Part shown: positions 6,395-13,269 of the stretch, piece after piece
How positions within the stretch are numbered: the stretch's first letter is position 1
How the letters are laid out: every line of letters begins with the position of its first letter
From: a virus
Length of the DNA stretch: 23,612 nucleotides
Reading direction: 5' to 3' (one strand)
Virus record (IMG/VR): IMGVR_UViG_3300004154_000366
Coordinates: 1-23,612 of that record
Notes under the pieces: generated by a model
Database searches by the model: none
Seen by the model: the letters and a program-made list of their open reading frames with translations, nothing else
Told to the model about the DNA's origin: nothing
Position numbers and translations under genes: made by a program

Positions 6395-6679
6395 ATGGCA
6401 GGAAGTTCAAAATATGATGATGCTTTCAAAGAAGAAGTTAAACAAATGGTTGTGGAAGGTAAAACATTTAAAGAGATAAGTGAAGAAAAGAAAATTGCTG
6501 TGCAAACCATTAGAGATTGGGTAAATGGTAAAAAGGAAAGGAAATCTAAGAAAGGTACAAATGAAGAACTTGAAGCAGCATTCGAAACTATCCGTAATGT
6601 TATCAAATCAAAAGACGATGAAATAGAGCGGTTAAAGAGTAAATTATATAAATTTAAAGAACTTGTTGGTGACCTGTAG
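6395..6679 (+). CDS. Small HTH protein with C-terminal coiled coil (IS3 OrfA-like fold)
   Basis: From ATG 6395 (GGTGAT upstream) this encodes 94 residues. Residues about 5-45 (YDDAFKEEVKQMV through VQTIRDWVNG) form a helix-turn-helix similar to the N-terminal domain of IS3/IS911 OrfA. The rest is a Lys/Glu-rich helix with heptad-like leucines ending in LKSKLYKFKELV, likely a dimerising coiled coil. There is no OrfB transposase or terminal repeat nearby, so it is a stand-alone DNA-binding protein rather than an insertion sequence. As the first rightward gene after the divergent intergenic region it could regulate phage transcription. Confidence 0.65.
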   Translation: MAGSSKYDDAFKEEVKQMVVEGKTFKEISEEKKIAVQTIRDWVNGKKERKSKKGTNEELEAAFETIRNVIKSKDDEIERLKSKLYKFKELVGDL

Positions 6680-6762
6680 AATCAATTTTTAGAATCAAAA
6701 TCTTGTTTATGCATTTCTTTATTCAAACCTTAAAAACTTAGTTTAAAATCAATCTAGTCCCA

Positions 6763-6800
6763 AATCATATCACTAGCTTTATTAGTAGTGTGATATGATT
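6763..6800. repeat. 11-bp inverted repeat
   Basis: AATCATATCAC (6763-6773) is the exact complement of GTGATATGATT (6790-6800). No T-run follows on either strand, so it is not an obvious terminator. It lies in the leader of the 6843 gene and could be an operator or mRNA hairpin. Confidence 0.6.
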
Positions 6801-6842
6801 AAAAATGATATTTTTATGTCATATTTTAGAAAGGATAGTATC

Positions 6843-7127
6843 ATGATTTATTCTAAAATTATTATAAATGGTGATGAACAATTAGTTTCTGAAGCTATAC
6901 AGTATTTATTAGATAATTATCCTGATATGGATTTTGAAGAACAAAAATTATTTAATGAATTATCTTTCTACGATAATAGTTTCGCTGAAGATGAAATTGA
7001 AAAGTTTGTTGAAAATTTCCAAGATTTAATAATAGAGATTGAACAAGTAACCATTGATGCAAAAAATAAAATTCATAAGAAATACGTTTATAAAAACGGC
7101 GAAAATATTTTATTTCAGAAAGGATGA
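6843..7127 (+). CDS. Hypothetical acidic phage protein
   Basis: This encodes 94 residues from ATG 6843, which has AGAAAGGA nine bases upstream. An earlier in-frame ATG at 6795 lies at the edge of the inverted repeat and has no ribosome binding site. The protein is acidic, predicted mostly helical, with a short strand at the start (MIYSKIIING). No family is recognised. It is followed seven bases later by another small gene with the same style of ribosome binding site, so the two form an operon. Confidence 0.6.
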   Translation: MIYSKIIINGDEQLVSEAIQYLLDNYPDMDFEEQKLFNELSFYDNSFAEDEIEKFVENFQDLIIEIEQVTIDAKNKIHKKYVYKNGENILFQKG

Positions 7128-7133
7128 TTATCA

Positions 7134-7385
7134 ATGAATAATTGGAAAAAGAATGCAGTTGATAATGAAGATATCTATGAACAAAAATTGGAGTGGGAAA
7201 AATTATGGAATAATGCCAATAACTTCATTAATATGTCATTAGCTGAAAAGGATAAATTTATTGATGAAGCAATTGCTTGGAAAGTAGATGAAATAATAAT
7301 TGAAATAAGCAAAAATAGTAATTTAACTGAAGAGCAGAAAAGGAAAATTGACAATTATTTTAATAAGAGTAAAGACTCTAAATGA
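7134..7385 (+). CDS. Hypothetical small helical phage protein
   Basis: This encodes 83 residues, starting at ATG 7134 with AGAAAGGATGA upstream, six bases after the previous stop. The composition is helix-rich and charged, with several Trp residues in the N-terminal third (NNWKK, EWEKLW) and a Lys-rich tail. No family or motif is recognised. Confidence 0.6.
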   Translation: MNNWKKNAVDNEDIYEQKLEWEKLWNNANNFINMSLAEKDKFIDEAIAWKVDEIIIEISKNSNLTEEQKRKIDNYFNKSKDSK

Positions 7386-7549
7386 AATTTTAGAACGAAA
7401 GAACACTTAATTTTAATTTAAGCTGTTATTTTTTATATCAATAAAATTAAAGTGTTGATATAGCTGAATTTTAAGTGTAAGTAGAAATAATTTTAAATTA
7501 GTTAAAAATATAATGAACTGCGTTCTAGTGTTCTAGAAAGGGTGATATA

Positions 7550-7891
7550 ATGAATGTTAAACCTATAATTGGAATATATGGAATACACAATAAAACAACT
7601 AAGAAATGGTATATTGGACAATCAGATGATATTAGAGGGCGTTTAAAAGACCATCTAAATAATTTAAATGCTAATAATAGTAAAGAAAGTGAATTGCTAC
7701 AAGAGGATTGGAATAAATATGGGCAGCATGATTTTAAGTTTAAAATAATACAAAAAATTGATGATGATAAACTCCTTGATACAATGGAAAAAATCTACAT
7801 ACATGCTTTTAGAAGTTTTGCTGATGAAGAAGATGGTGGTGGGTATAACTTAACGGAAGGTGGTAAAGATGGTAGACAAGCTAGATATTGA
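7550..7891 (+). CDS. Short GIY-YIG endonuclease (copy 2, no NUMOD domain)
   Basis: This encodes 113 residues from ATG 7550, with AGAAAGGGTGAT upstream. The nuclease domain is complete: GIY (8-10), YIG (21-23), Arg29/31, Glu80 and Asn100 in GGGYNLTEGG. Unlike copies 1 and 3 it ends right after the domain and lacks the NUMOD3 DNA-binding repeats. It is either a minimal homing endonuclease or one that lost its specificity domain. It is clearly diverged from the other two copies. The 165-bp gap before it contains AT-rich imperfect inverted repeats (CACTTAA-type arms). The downstream gene starts inside its last codons, so its EGGKDG region also provides that gene's ribosome binding site. Confidence 0.85.
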   Translation: MNVKPIIGIYGIHNKTTKKWYIGQSDDIRGRLKDHLNNLNANNSKESELLQEDWNKYGQHDFKFKIIQKIDDDKLLDTMEKIYIHAFRSFADEEDGGGYNLTEGGKDGRQARY

Positions 7892-8180
7892 TGATTATGA
7901 TAATGATACTGTTGATAATATATTAGATGAAATGGATAAAAGATGTATATTATTATGGATGGGTAGTAATGGTATTGATGAAACTATAGATAGTTTATTA
8001 TTTACATCGGATATATCTTTTCTATCTTTTATTGAAAAAGATGAAAGATTTAATGAATTGTTAGATGAAAAGCAAATGCAAAAAGTAATCGATGCATTAA
8101 TAACATATAATATGCTTGGTATTGAAGAATTTAGAAAAAGATATTGTAAAGTAAAAAAACCGGGACGTGTTAATAAGTAA
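7869..8180 (+). CDS. Hypothetical acidic phage protein overlapping the GIY-YIG gene
   Basis: This encodes 103 residues from ATG 7869 with GGAAGGTGG just upstream; a GTG at 7860 is in frame but lies inside that ribosome binding site. It overlaps the endonuclease gene by 23 bases. The protein is acidic and helical with a basic C-terminal tail (KVKKPGRVNK). No family is recognised. The overlap suggests that the endonuclease gene is fixed in this operon and not a very recent arrival. Confidence 0.6.
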   Translation: MVDKLDIDDYDNDTVDNILDEMDKRCILLWMGSNGIDETIDSLLFTSDISFLSFIEKDERFNELLDEKQMQKVIDALITYNMLGIEEFRKRYCKVKKPGRVNK

Positions 8181-8207
8181 GACTTGTTCCGCTTCGCTTC
8201 ACAAGTC
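8181..8207. repeat. Short hairpin with iteron-like arms
   Basis: GACTTGT (8181-8187) and ACAAGTC (8201-8207) are perfect complements directly after the stop codon. Both contain the GACTT/AAGTC core of the array at 8378-8479. Confidence 0.5.
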
Positions 8208-8214
8208 AGATAGA

Positions 8215-8259
8215 CAGATACCAGATGATGTAGTTTTTGTCTGGTATTTTCTTATCTGA
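8215..8259 (+). terminator. Intrinsic terminator
   Basis: ATACCAGA (8218-8225) pairs with TCTGGTAT (8240-8247) and is followed by a T-run. An outer CAGATA/TATCTG pair could extend the structure. It closes the small-gene operon before the iteron region. Confidence 0.65.
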
Positions 8260-8377
8260 AAAGTAAAGTTCTGTTTTTATGTTTAAAAGAATGTATATTG
8301 TTTATTGTATATTGTATAGCGGCATTTTTAAAATCATATCAAATACTGTTATCTGTAGTTCTTTGGGATTTCATCAC

Positions 8378-8479
8378 AAGTCAACTTTAAGTCAACTTTA
8401 AGTCAACATTAGGACAATTGTTAATTATTTCAAGTCAACTTTAAGTCAATATTCAAGTCAATGACTTAATATTTGACTT
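8378..8479. repeat. Phased AAGTCAA array (iteron-like)
   Basis: AAGTCAA occurs at 8378, 8389, 8400, 8432, 8443 and 8455, spaced 11 or 12 bases inside each group. A perfect inverted copy (TTGACTT) is at 8473-8479 and a 6-of-7 inverted copy at 8461-8467. One-turn spacing puts the sites on the same helix face. Iteron arrays bind replication initiators or repressors cooperatively. Confidence 0.85.
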
Positions 8480-8509
8480 GAAAAGAATGGTACAAATTTT
8501 AAAAATATC

Positions 8510-8518
8510 TGTTATAAA
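8510..8518 (+). promoter_or_regulatory. Extended -10 promoter before the MerR-like gene
   Basis: TGTTATAAA fits an extended -10. The start site would fall near 8525, at the edge of the inverted repeat 8526-8554, so a protein bound there would block transcription. The -35 (GTACAA) is weak. Confidence 0.4.
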
Positions 8519-8525
8519 TATGATG

Positions 8526-8554
8526 CGTTATTTGTATTATATTTACAAATAACG
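8526..8554. repeat. 10-bp inverted repeat, possible operator
   Basis: CGTTATTTGT (8526-8535) and ACAAATAACG (8545-8554) are perfect complements separated by nine A/T bases. It covers the predicted start of transcription of the MerR-like gene and ends just before its ribosome binding site. Confidence 0.7.
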
Positions 8555-8571
8555 GCAAGGTGGTAAGAAAA

Positions 8572-8754
8572 ATGAAGATTTTTTATGAAATGCAGGATTT
8601 GTTAAAAAGGTTTGATATTCCCAGACAGACTATGTATCGTTGGATAGAAAAATACGATATATATTATGAAAATACAGATACAGGAAGAAGAATATATACT
8701 GAAAGGACAGTTGAAGAAATAAAAAGATTATTAGAAATTAAAGGTAGGAGTTAA
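8572..8754 (+). CDS. MerR/excisionase-like winged-helix DNA-binding protein
   Basis: This 60-residue protein starts at ATG 8572 with AAGGTGG seven bases upstream. It is essentially one MerR-type DNA-binding domain: helix-turn-helix (EMQDLLKRFDIPRQTMYRW), a wing with TGRRIYTERTVEEIKRL, and no effector domain. Proteins of this size act as excisionases, small repressors, or partners of plasmid and phage initiators. The inverted repeat at 8526-8554 upstream is a likely site for its own control. The next gene starts five bases after the stop, so it is co-transcribed with the putative initiator. Confidence 0.8.
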   Translation: MKIFYEMQDLLKRFDIPRQTMYRWIEKYDIYYENTDTGRRIYTERTVEEIKRLLEIKGRS

Positions 8755-8758
8755 AATA

Positions 8759-10012
8759 ATGGGTAAATGGTTTCCGCTAAAAGATGAATTATTATATGAT
8801 TATTCGATAAAAGCTAGGACTAAAAAAGTTTTGGCGATCTTATATCACCATAAAAATAATAGTTCAATAGTTAAAACAACACATGCTAATTTAGATAAAT
8901 GGACGGGTATAAGCAATTCCAAAAGATATCTAAATGAATTAATTAACTTTGGATATGTTGAAAAAATTAAGGACGGAGAATATAAATTAAAGTACAGGGT
9001 TAACTTTCAAGATAAAAAGAAATCGGAAATAAGTAAGAAAGATTATGAACATGTTGAAAGGTACACTAAAATTGAATATGACCATATATTTAATTATAAT
9101 CCTGAAGATGTAATCAACTATTATATCATTACTAATATCCTTAGAATGAACAAATTTGACCCTTCTGACATTAATAAAATCGATGTTAAGATTTTGTTAT
9201 CAAGTAAAAATGATAAATCACCTTGGAATACGATAGAGGAAGTAAATGATGTGATAAATAATCTTAAAGAGAAAGAAATGTTAAATTATGAAATCACTTT
9301 ACAATGTTTAATTCGGGTACCAGATGAAGATGGTGAAGATGACGACATAATAAAAACTGCTCCTGAAGAACAGGAAGCAGTATTAGATAAAGTGGTTTCC
9401 GATAATATAATACAAAATTCAGGTAATAAAATAACTAATGAACTAGAAGATTTTTTCGGAAAAGAACGAGCTGAACAATTAATTGTAATAGCGAAGAAGA
9501 ATGAAATTGAAATCACTTTAGAAAACCTTTCTATACTTCATAACTATAAAACAAAAGCACAGAAAAATGATACTGCTGAAGGTTTAGTTGATTATTTTTA
9601 TCAAAAATCCGGACAACCAAACACATTTAAGAACACAATTAAATATGTTGAAAAGATAAAGAAGCTTATTCAATCTAAAGGATTTATAAAAACTAGATTT
9701 TTAGTTGAATATGCAATTGAAATAAGGAATGTCAATACGTTAAACTTTGTTGATACTCTTTATGAACAGGCGCACAGTTATATTTTAAATAAGATACGTG
9801 ACGAAATAGACCTAACAAAAGCTGAATGTTCAACCATTGCAATGTCTCTGAAAGATTTAAGGCCTAAAGCTGAACAAATTAAACAGCAATATGGCGAACA
9901 ATCGGAACAATATAAAGAAATTAAAAATCAGTATAATCTTAAATATAATGAATTTAAAACTACTGAAGAAAAGTTGAATTTGTTAGAACATTTATTAAAA
10001 GGTGGGGATTAA
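8759..10012 (+). CDS. Putative phage replication initiator / replisome organiser (winged helix)
   Basis: This encodes 417 residues from ATG 8759 with GGTAGGAG upstream. Residues about 15-75 (KARTKKVLAILYHHK through YVEKIKDGEYKLKYR) resemble a winged-helix domain of the kind found at the N-terminus of phage replication initiators. A central acidic linker (about residues 185-205) is followed by helical regions and a C-terminal coiled coil (about 360-410). No helicase or primase motifs are seen. Its position, directly after the iteron-like array and a MerR-like partner, is the main reason for proposing a replication role. An alternative is a large transcription regulator. No DnaC-type loader is found next to it. 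Confidence 0.5.
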   Translation: MGKWFPLKDELLYDYSIKARTKKVLAILYHHKNNSSIVKTTHANLDKWTGISNSKRYLNELINFGYVEKIKDGEYKLKYRVNFQDKKKSEISKKDYEHVERYTKIEYDHIFNYNPEDVINYYIITNILRMNKFDPSDINKIDVKILLSSKNDKSPWNTIEEVNDVINNLKEKEMLNYEITLQCLIRVPDEDGEDDDIIKTAPEEQEAVLDKVVSDNIIQNSGNKITNELEDFFGKERAEQLIVIAKKNEIEITLENLSILHNYKTKAQKNDTAEGLVDYFYQKSGQPNTFKNTIKYVEKIKKLIQSKGFIKTRFLVEYAIEIRNVNTLNFVDTLYEQAHSYILNKIRDEIDLTKAECSTIAMSLKDLRPKAEQIKQQYGEQSEQYKEIKNQYNLKYNEFKTTEEKLNLLEHLLKGGD

Positions 10013-10014
10013 AA

Positions 10015-10221
10015 ATGTCTTTCTATACTGATTATAAAAGTTTAAAAAAATATATGGATGAAAATGATTACTGGGCAATAAAATTCGTTTACAAACATTT
10101 ATCAGAAGCTAAAAAAAACTATGTAGCTAAGTATTTAGTTGCAGTAGAATTAAGTGAAAATATACCTGATAAAAAAGAATTTCTTAAACGATTATATGAT
10201 GATATTCCAGATCCATTATAA
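10015..10221 (+). CDS. Hypothetical small phage protein
   Basis: This encodes 68 residues from ATG 10015, two bases after the preceding stop and with AAAGGTGGGGA upstream, so it is in the same operon as the putative initiator. The protein is predicted fully helical with several Tyr residues and an acidic end (DDIPDPL). No family is recognised. Confidence 0.6.
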   Translation: MSFYTDYKSLKKYMDENDYWAIKFVYKHLSEAKKNYVAKYLVAVELSENIPDKKEFLKRLYDDIPDPL

Positions 10222-10268
10222 AAAAATAAGTATATGGGAAAAGATAAGAAATAATAGGAGAGAAAATA

Positions 10269-10820
10269 GTGATGCAAGAAAATAATGGGTATGAAAAAAG
10301 AAGGAATTACGGAGACTCTAAGATTAAAAAGTCACAAGAAATATTCGCATCAGCAATAAGAAAGAATAATCCCAATGCAAAAATACAGGGTAAAATAGCT
10401 AACGTAGAACTTGATACGAAAAAGAGTACTGACCTTGTGTTCAATATTGATGGACAAGAATATTACTCTGGCTTAAGAAATAGAAAATCAGATTGCACTT
10501 GCAGAGATTTTACCGTAAGAAAAGATTTCTTTCAAAGCACAAATAGTGAAGCAAAGAAAATACACAATACCGACTATTACATTTATACATGGGGAGGTGA
10601 ATGTGAAGAGTATATAGTATTGGACACACAAAAAATAATGGAAGCAGGATTAATTAAAAAACGAAGAAATAGTCAATACATTCCGAATGTAGATGATGGG
10701 AACCATTTCTTTTCGATACCACTTAACGAATTATTTTATAAAGGTTGTATTATTGATTATAGTGAATCATTAGAACCATACATGGAAGGATTCGATCCGT
10801 CAGAAGATATTTGGAACTAA
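10269..10820 (+). CDS. Hypothetical phage protein, possible nuclease-like fold
   Basis: This encodes 183 residues if started at GTG 10269 (eight bases after AGGAG) or 182 from the adjacent ATG 10272. The N-terminal third is basic and helical. The middle has alternating strands with conserved-looking polar residues: DLVFNIDGQEYYSGLRNRK, a CTCRDFTVRKD stretch and DYYIYTWGG. The D...D...R pattern and basic middle are reminiscent of PDDEXK-type nucleases, but I cannot place the catalytic residues and make no firm call. It sits between replication-type genes and the resolvase, which fits a DNA-processing role. Confidence 0.5.
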   Translation: MMQENNGYEKRRNYGDSKIKKSQEIFASAIRKNNPNAKIQGKIANVELDTKKSTDLVFNIDGQEYYSGLRNRKSDCTCRDFTVRKDFFQSTNSEAKKIHNTDYYIYTWGGECEEYIVLDTQKIMEAGLIKKRRNSQYIPNVDDGNHFFSIPLNELFYKGCIIDYSESLEPYMEGFDPSEDIWN

Positions 10821-10838
10821 ATATAATATATTATATTA

Positions 10839-10866
10839 TTGCTATTCAAATCCATTATGATATAAT
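10839..10866 (+). promoter_or_regulatory. Promoter before the 10898 gene
   Basis: TTGCTA, a 16-base spacer and a perfect TATAAT at 10861-10866 precede the ribosome binding site (GGAGG) of the next gene by about 20 bases. It restarts transcription after the replication operon. Confidence 0.65.
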
Positions 10867-10897
10867 AGTGGTAAATATCTTTGTGGAGGTTGTATTT

Positions 10898-11179
10898 ATG
10901 AATGAAATTGAAAAAATAAATTTTAGTACAAAAATTCTTCAATTAGCTGGTGAAACATTAGATGAATCAAAAATATTAACTGAACAGGAATTTGATTCTA
11001 TTATTGATTCAGAAACATTATCAAAAAAAGAAAAATATGAAAAAATGCGAACACATTTAGATGTTTCATCATTATTATACTGTAGTAAACTGATTGATAA
11101 AGTATTTAAAGCTTATTTTCATTTCTTAGAAACTTCAGAGATTAAATTATCCAATTCTGATAGTAATATAGATAGATAA
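10898..11179 (+). CDS. Hypothetical helical phage protein
   Basis: This encodes 93 residues from ATG 10898, with TGGAGG about ten bases upstream; the longer upstream frame crosses the promoter and is not used. It is a charged, helix-rich protein with a C-terminal segment HFLETSEIKLSNSDSN. No family is recognised. It has its own promoter (10839-10866) and a strong terminator at 11237-11273, so it is a single-gene transcription unit within the lytic region. That is unusual for such a small gene and hints at separate timing, for example as a regulator or host-takeover factor. Confidence 0.6.
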   Translation: MNEIEKINFSTKILQLAGETLDESKILTEQEFDSIIDSETLSKKEKYEKMRTHLDVSSLLYCSKLIDKVFKAYFHFLETSEIKLSNSDSNIDR

Positions 11180-11236
11180 TTTGTTTTAGCTCTATTAAAA
11201 ATAAAAAACATATAAAAGGTAATCTATTTCTTATGG

Positions 11237-11273
11237 AATAACAGGATGCAATTAAGTTCTCCTGTTATTTTTA
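11237..11273 (+). terminator. Intrinsic terminator
   Basis: AATAACAGGA (11237-11246) pairs with TCCTGTTATT (11260-11269), followed by a T-rich run. It closes the transcription unit that starts at the 10839-10866 promoter. Confidence 0.85.
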
Positions 11274-11310
11274 TTATGTCCAAGTATATTTGAAAAATAA
11301 AGGTGATTTA

Positions 11311-11772
11311 ATGATACTCGGACTTGATATTTCTCTTAATTCTTCAGGTATAGCTATACTTGATAATAATAAACAACTTATTTTTTACGATACTATCCAA
11401 CCACCCAAAAACATGTCAGAAGAAGAAAAACTTATCTATATACAAAATTATATTCACAAATTATTAAAAATATATCAAGTGACACATGCAGTTATAGAGG
11501 ATACTTTCTTTGGTTCTAACATTAAAACTCTTAAAACATTAATGAAAGTACATGGTATAGTAATTAGTAAGTTAAATGATCATTTAATTTTATATACTTA
11601 CGCTACACCAACATCTATTAAGAAAAATATCTTAGGTAATGTTCCCAAAAACAATAGTAAATTAGCAGTTCAACAGGAAATGTGTAAATTATACCCAACA
11701 TTAAAAACTAACCTAAAAAACGACATATATGATGCTATCAGTATCGCTCTCTTCTTTCTCTCGCAACGATAG
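11311..11772 (+). CDS. RuvC-like Holliday junction resolvase
   Basis: This encodes 153 residues from ATG 11311 with AAAGGTGAT upstream; the longer upstream frame has no ribosome binding site of its own. The RuvC fold is clear: strand 1 LGLDISLNSSGIAIL with Asp6, an internal VIEDTFFG with Glu63, and the C-terminal NDIYDAISIA with Asp138 and Asp141, giving the four acidic residues of the active site. Length is close to bacterial RuvC. In phages such enzymes resolve branched DNA before packaging. It lies upstream of the regulator and packaging genes, the usual place. Confidence 0.9.
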   Translation: MILGLDISLNSSGIAILDNNKQLIFYDTIQPPKNMSEEEKLIYIQNYIHKLLKIYQVTHAVIEDTFFGSNIKTLKTLMKVHGIVISKLNDHLILYTYATPTSIKKNILGNVPKNNSKLAVQQEMCKLYPTLKTNLKNDIYDAISIALFFLSQR

Positions 11773-11824
11773 TTATAAATACTTAGTAAACATGTATTTA
11801 AATAATAAAGTGGAGGAGAGAGAA

Positions 11825-12199
11825 ATGAATGATAATAATTTAAATGTAAGAATTAATGATGGCTGGCAAAACAAGAGCTCTGAAACAGATTTTTTAGATT
11901 TTATTGATTATTCAAATATCGACACAATTGAAGCACTATATAGACTTTACAATACAATTTATAAGTATGTTGAAAAGGGAAACACAGCATGGGCAAGTAT
12001 ACTAGCTGACTTAGATAAAGCTATTGAACATGCAAACTTAAATGATAAACAAAAGCAGTGTATTGAACAATACTTAATTAATAATAGCAAAATTGAAGAA
12101 GTAGCATACGATATGAATTTAGTAAAAAGTACGATATGGCAACACACAAGAAGTGCGTGCAAAAAGATAAGTAAGTATTTATCATGGAGTAAAGAATAA
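11825..12199 (+). CDS. Sigma-70 region 4-like / ArpU-type late transcription regulator
   Basis: This encodes 124 residues from ATG 11825, preceded by GTGGAGGAGAG. The C-terminal half (about 72-118) resembles sigma region 4: a helix LNDKQKQCIEQYLI, the scaffold EEVAYDMNL and recognition helix STIWQHTRSACKKISKYL. Similar small proteins (ArpU and sigma-like phage regulators) sit just before the packaging genes in Firmicute phages and switch on late transcription. The N-terminal part has no recognised domain. The stop shares a base with the next start (TAATG), so the genes are coupled. Confidence 0.75.
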   Translation: MNDNNLNVRINDGWQNKSSETDFLDFIDYSNIDTIEALYRLYNTIYKYVEKGNTAWASILADLDKAIEHANLNDKQKQCIEQYLINNSKIEEVAYDMNLVKSTIWQHTRSACKKISKYLSWSKE

Positions 12200-12465
12200 T
12201 GAATAATGAAATAGAAACACTCTTTAAGTTCTTAAATGAATCTCTAGAACTTTTTAATTCCGATTATGTAAAACTACTTAACTGTTGCAATTGCAGTGAT
12301 TTAGCAGTCACAGAGTTAGAACAAATATTATTTTATACTAAAATACAATATACATTATTTACAGTGTATAAAGAGTACGACAGCTTAGATTACAACTTAG
12401 ATAAAATGGAAGAATTCATATTATATTTAGTACAAGCAATAAAGGAGAAAAACGATGACAATTGA
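12199..12465 (+). CDS. Hypothetical small helical protein coupled to the sigma-like gene
   Basis: This encodes 88 residues. The ATG at 12199 overlaps the preceding TAA by one base (TAATG), and AGTAAAG is only a weak ribosome binding site, so translation relies on coupling. The protein is acidic and helical with a CCNC cluster (about residues 28-31) that is unlikely to be a zinc site on its own. Partnership with the sigma-like protein is possible from the coupling but not shown by any motif. Confidence 0.55.
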   Translation: MNNEIETLFKFLNESLELFNSDYVKLLNCCNCSDLAVTELEQILFYTKIQYTLFTVYKEYDSLDYNLDKMEEFILYLVQAIKEKNDDN

Positions 12466-12601
12466 AATATATGCTGACAACAAAAAGCAGGAACTAACTA
12501 TAAGGGATGTAAACGGTAATATAAAGACAATAACATACAATGAATTTTTAGAGGTGTTCAAATATGGACGAAATAGTAAAAAGACTTATAAACAAAGTTA
12601 A
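12455..12601 (+). CDS. Hypothetical 48-residue protein
   Basis: ATG 12455 has an excellent AAAGGAG eight bases upstream, which argues for real translation. It overlaps the previous gene by 11 bases and the next gene by 38. The first half looks like paired strands (TIEIYAD, QELTIRDVNGNIKTITYNE), the end is basic (GRNSKKTYKQS). No family is recognised. Confidence 0.55.
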   Translation: MTIEIYADNKKQELTIRDVNGNIKTITYNEFLEVFKYGRNSKKTYKQS

Positions 12602-12776
12602 ATATAAATGCGTAGATATAGAAGAACTTAGACAGCAAGCATACTTAATAATACTAGAGTTCCCAAATTTAACTGAAGATCAAATGTATTGGAAGCTACA
12701 ATATTATAATAATAAGCAAAATGTGTATCAAAAGAGATATAAAAACGGGATGATAGAAGATACAGGTATTATATAA
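12564..12776 (+). CDS. Hypothetical small phage protein
   Basis: This encodes 70 residues from ATG 12564 with GAGGTG seven bases upstream, inside the end of the preceding small gene. The sequence is mainly helical with a Tyr/Asn/Gln-rich stretch (WKLQYYNNKQNVYQKRY). No family is recognised. It is the last gene before the terminator at 12914. Confidence 0.55.
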   Translation: MDEIVKRLINKVKYKCVDIEELRQQAYLIILEFPNLTEDQMYWKLQYYNNKQNVYQKRYKNGMIEDTGII

Positions 12777-12913
12777 TGTTTAAAATATTACTCTAAAAAT
12801 AATTTAATAAACATGAAAAAAACATATGTGCAAACAGTATTATATTATGTAAGGCAATTTAAGCAATATTAAAGTAATTTAAAAAACCAAAAAGAACATA
12901 TTAAAAGTGGTTT

Positions 12914-12941
12914 AAGGAGAGCTAATTAACTCTCCTTTTTT
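12914..12941 (+). terminator. Intrinsic terminator before the packaging module
   Basis: AAGGAGAG and CTCTCCTT form an 8-bp stem around CTAATTAA, followed by a run of six Ts. Flanking AAGAACA and TGTTCTT could extend the structure. It separates the middle region from the HNH/terminase genes. Confidence 0.9.
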
Positions 12942-12963
12942 GTTCTTAAAAAGAGTGATAAAC

Positions 12964-13269
12964 ATGAAATACAAAGATAATGTAAGAGACTTTTATCAAA
13001 CAAATGCATGGAAGAAAACAAGACTATTAGCTTTACAACGCGATTATTATTTATGCCAACACTGCTTAAAACAAAATACTATTCAATCAGCAAATGTAGT
13101 ACATCACATCATTGAAATAACAAACGAAAACTTAAATGAATATGGATTAGACTTAAACAACTTAATATCTCTATGTAGAGAATGCCATGAATCATTACAC
13201 GGCAGATTAAATAATAAAGAAGAAACATATTACTTTGATAAAAATGGTAATATAGTTCCTATTAAATAA
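12964..13269 (+). CDS. HNH endonuclease (packaging-associated)
   Basis: This encodes 101 residues from ATG 12964; upstream in-frame codons overlap the terminator. It is a compact HNH domain: zinc ligands Cys31 and Cys34 (CQHC) and Cys71 and Cys74 (CREC), catalytic His in VVHHI (47/48), Asn66 in LNNLISL and His at 75/79 (CHESLHG). Small HNH proteins directly next to the terminase genes are typical of cos-type HK97-like phages, where they assist terminase in cutting at cos. The GC-richer region after it (13268-13345) would be the natural cos. A homing role is less likely given size and place. Confidence 0.9.
   Translation: MKYKDNVRDFYQTNAWKKTRLLALQRDYYLCQHCLKQNTIQSANVVHHIIEITNENLNEYGLDLNNLISLCRECHESLHGRLNNKEETYYFDKNGNIVPIK

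Larger units (their letters stand above)
8260..8571. other. Non-coding control region (candidate replication origin or operator)
   Basis: More than 300 bases carry no gene with a ribosome binding site. The region holds an AT-rich stretch (8270-8340), the AAGTCAA array (8378-8479), an extended -10 promoter (8510-8518) and a 10-bp inverted repeat (8526-8554), and leads straight into the MerR-like and initiator-like genes. This is the arrangement expected of a phage origin or early control region. Confidence 0.5.

Noticed and set aside
6395-6679. IS3-type insertion sequence
   Set aside because: Only an OrfA-like HTH is present; no OrfB with DDE motif, terminal inverted repeats or target duplication were seen.
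6763-6800. Intrinsic terminator
   Set aside because: The 11-bp inverted repeat has no T-run after it on either strand; kept only as a repeat.
7386-7549. Structured RNA in the gap before the second GIY-YIG gene
   Set aside because: Imperfect AT-rich inverted segments (CACTTAA, AAAATTAAAGTG) exist, but there is no clear promoter, no terminator and pairing is expected by chance at this composition.
8378-8479. Possible CRISPR array from the repeated AAGTCAA units
   Set aside because: Repeat units are 7 bases with 4-5 base gaps and include inverted copies; there are no 25-40 base repeats with unique spacers and no cas genes.
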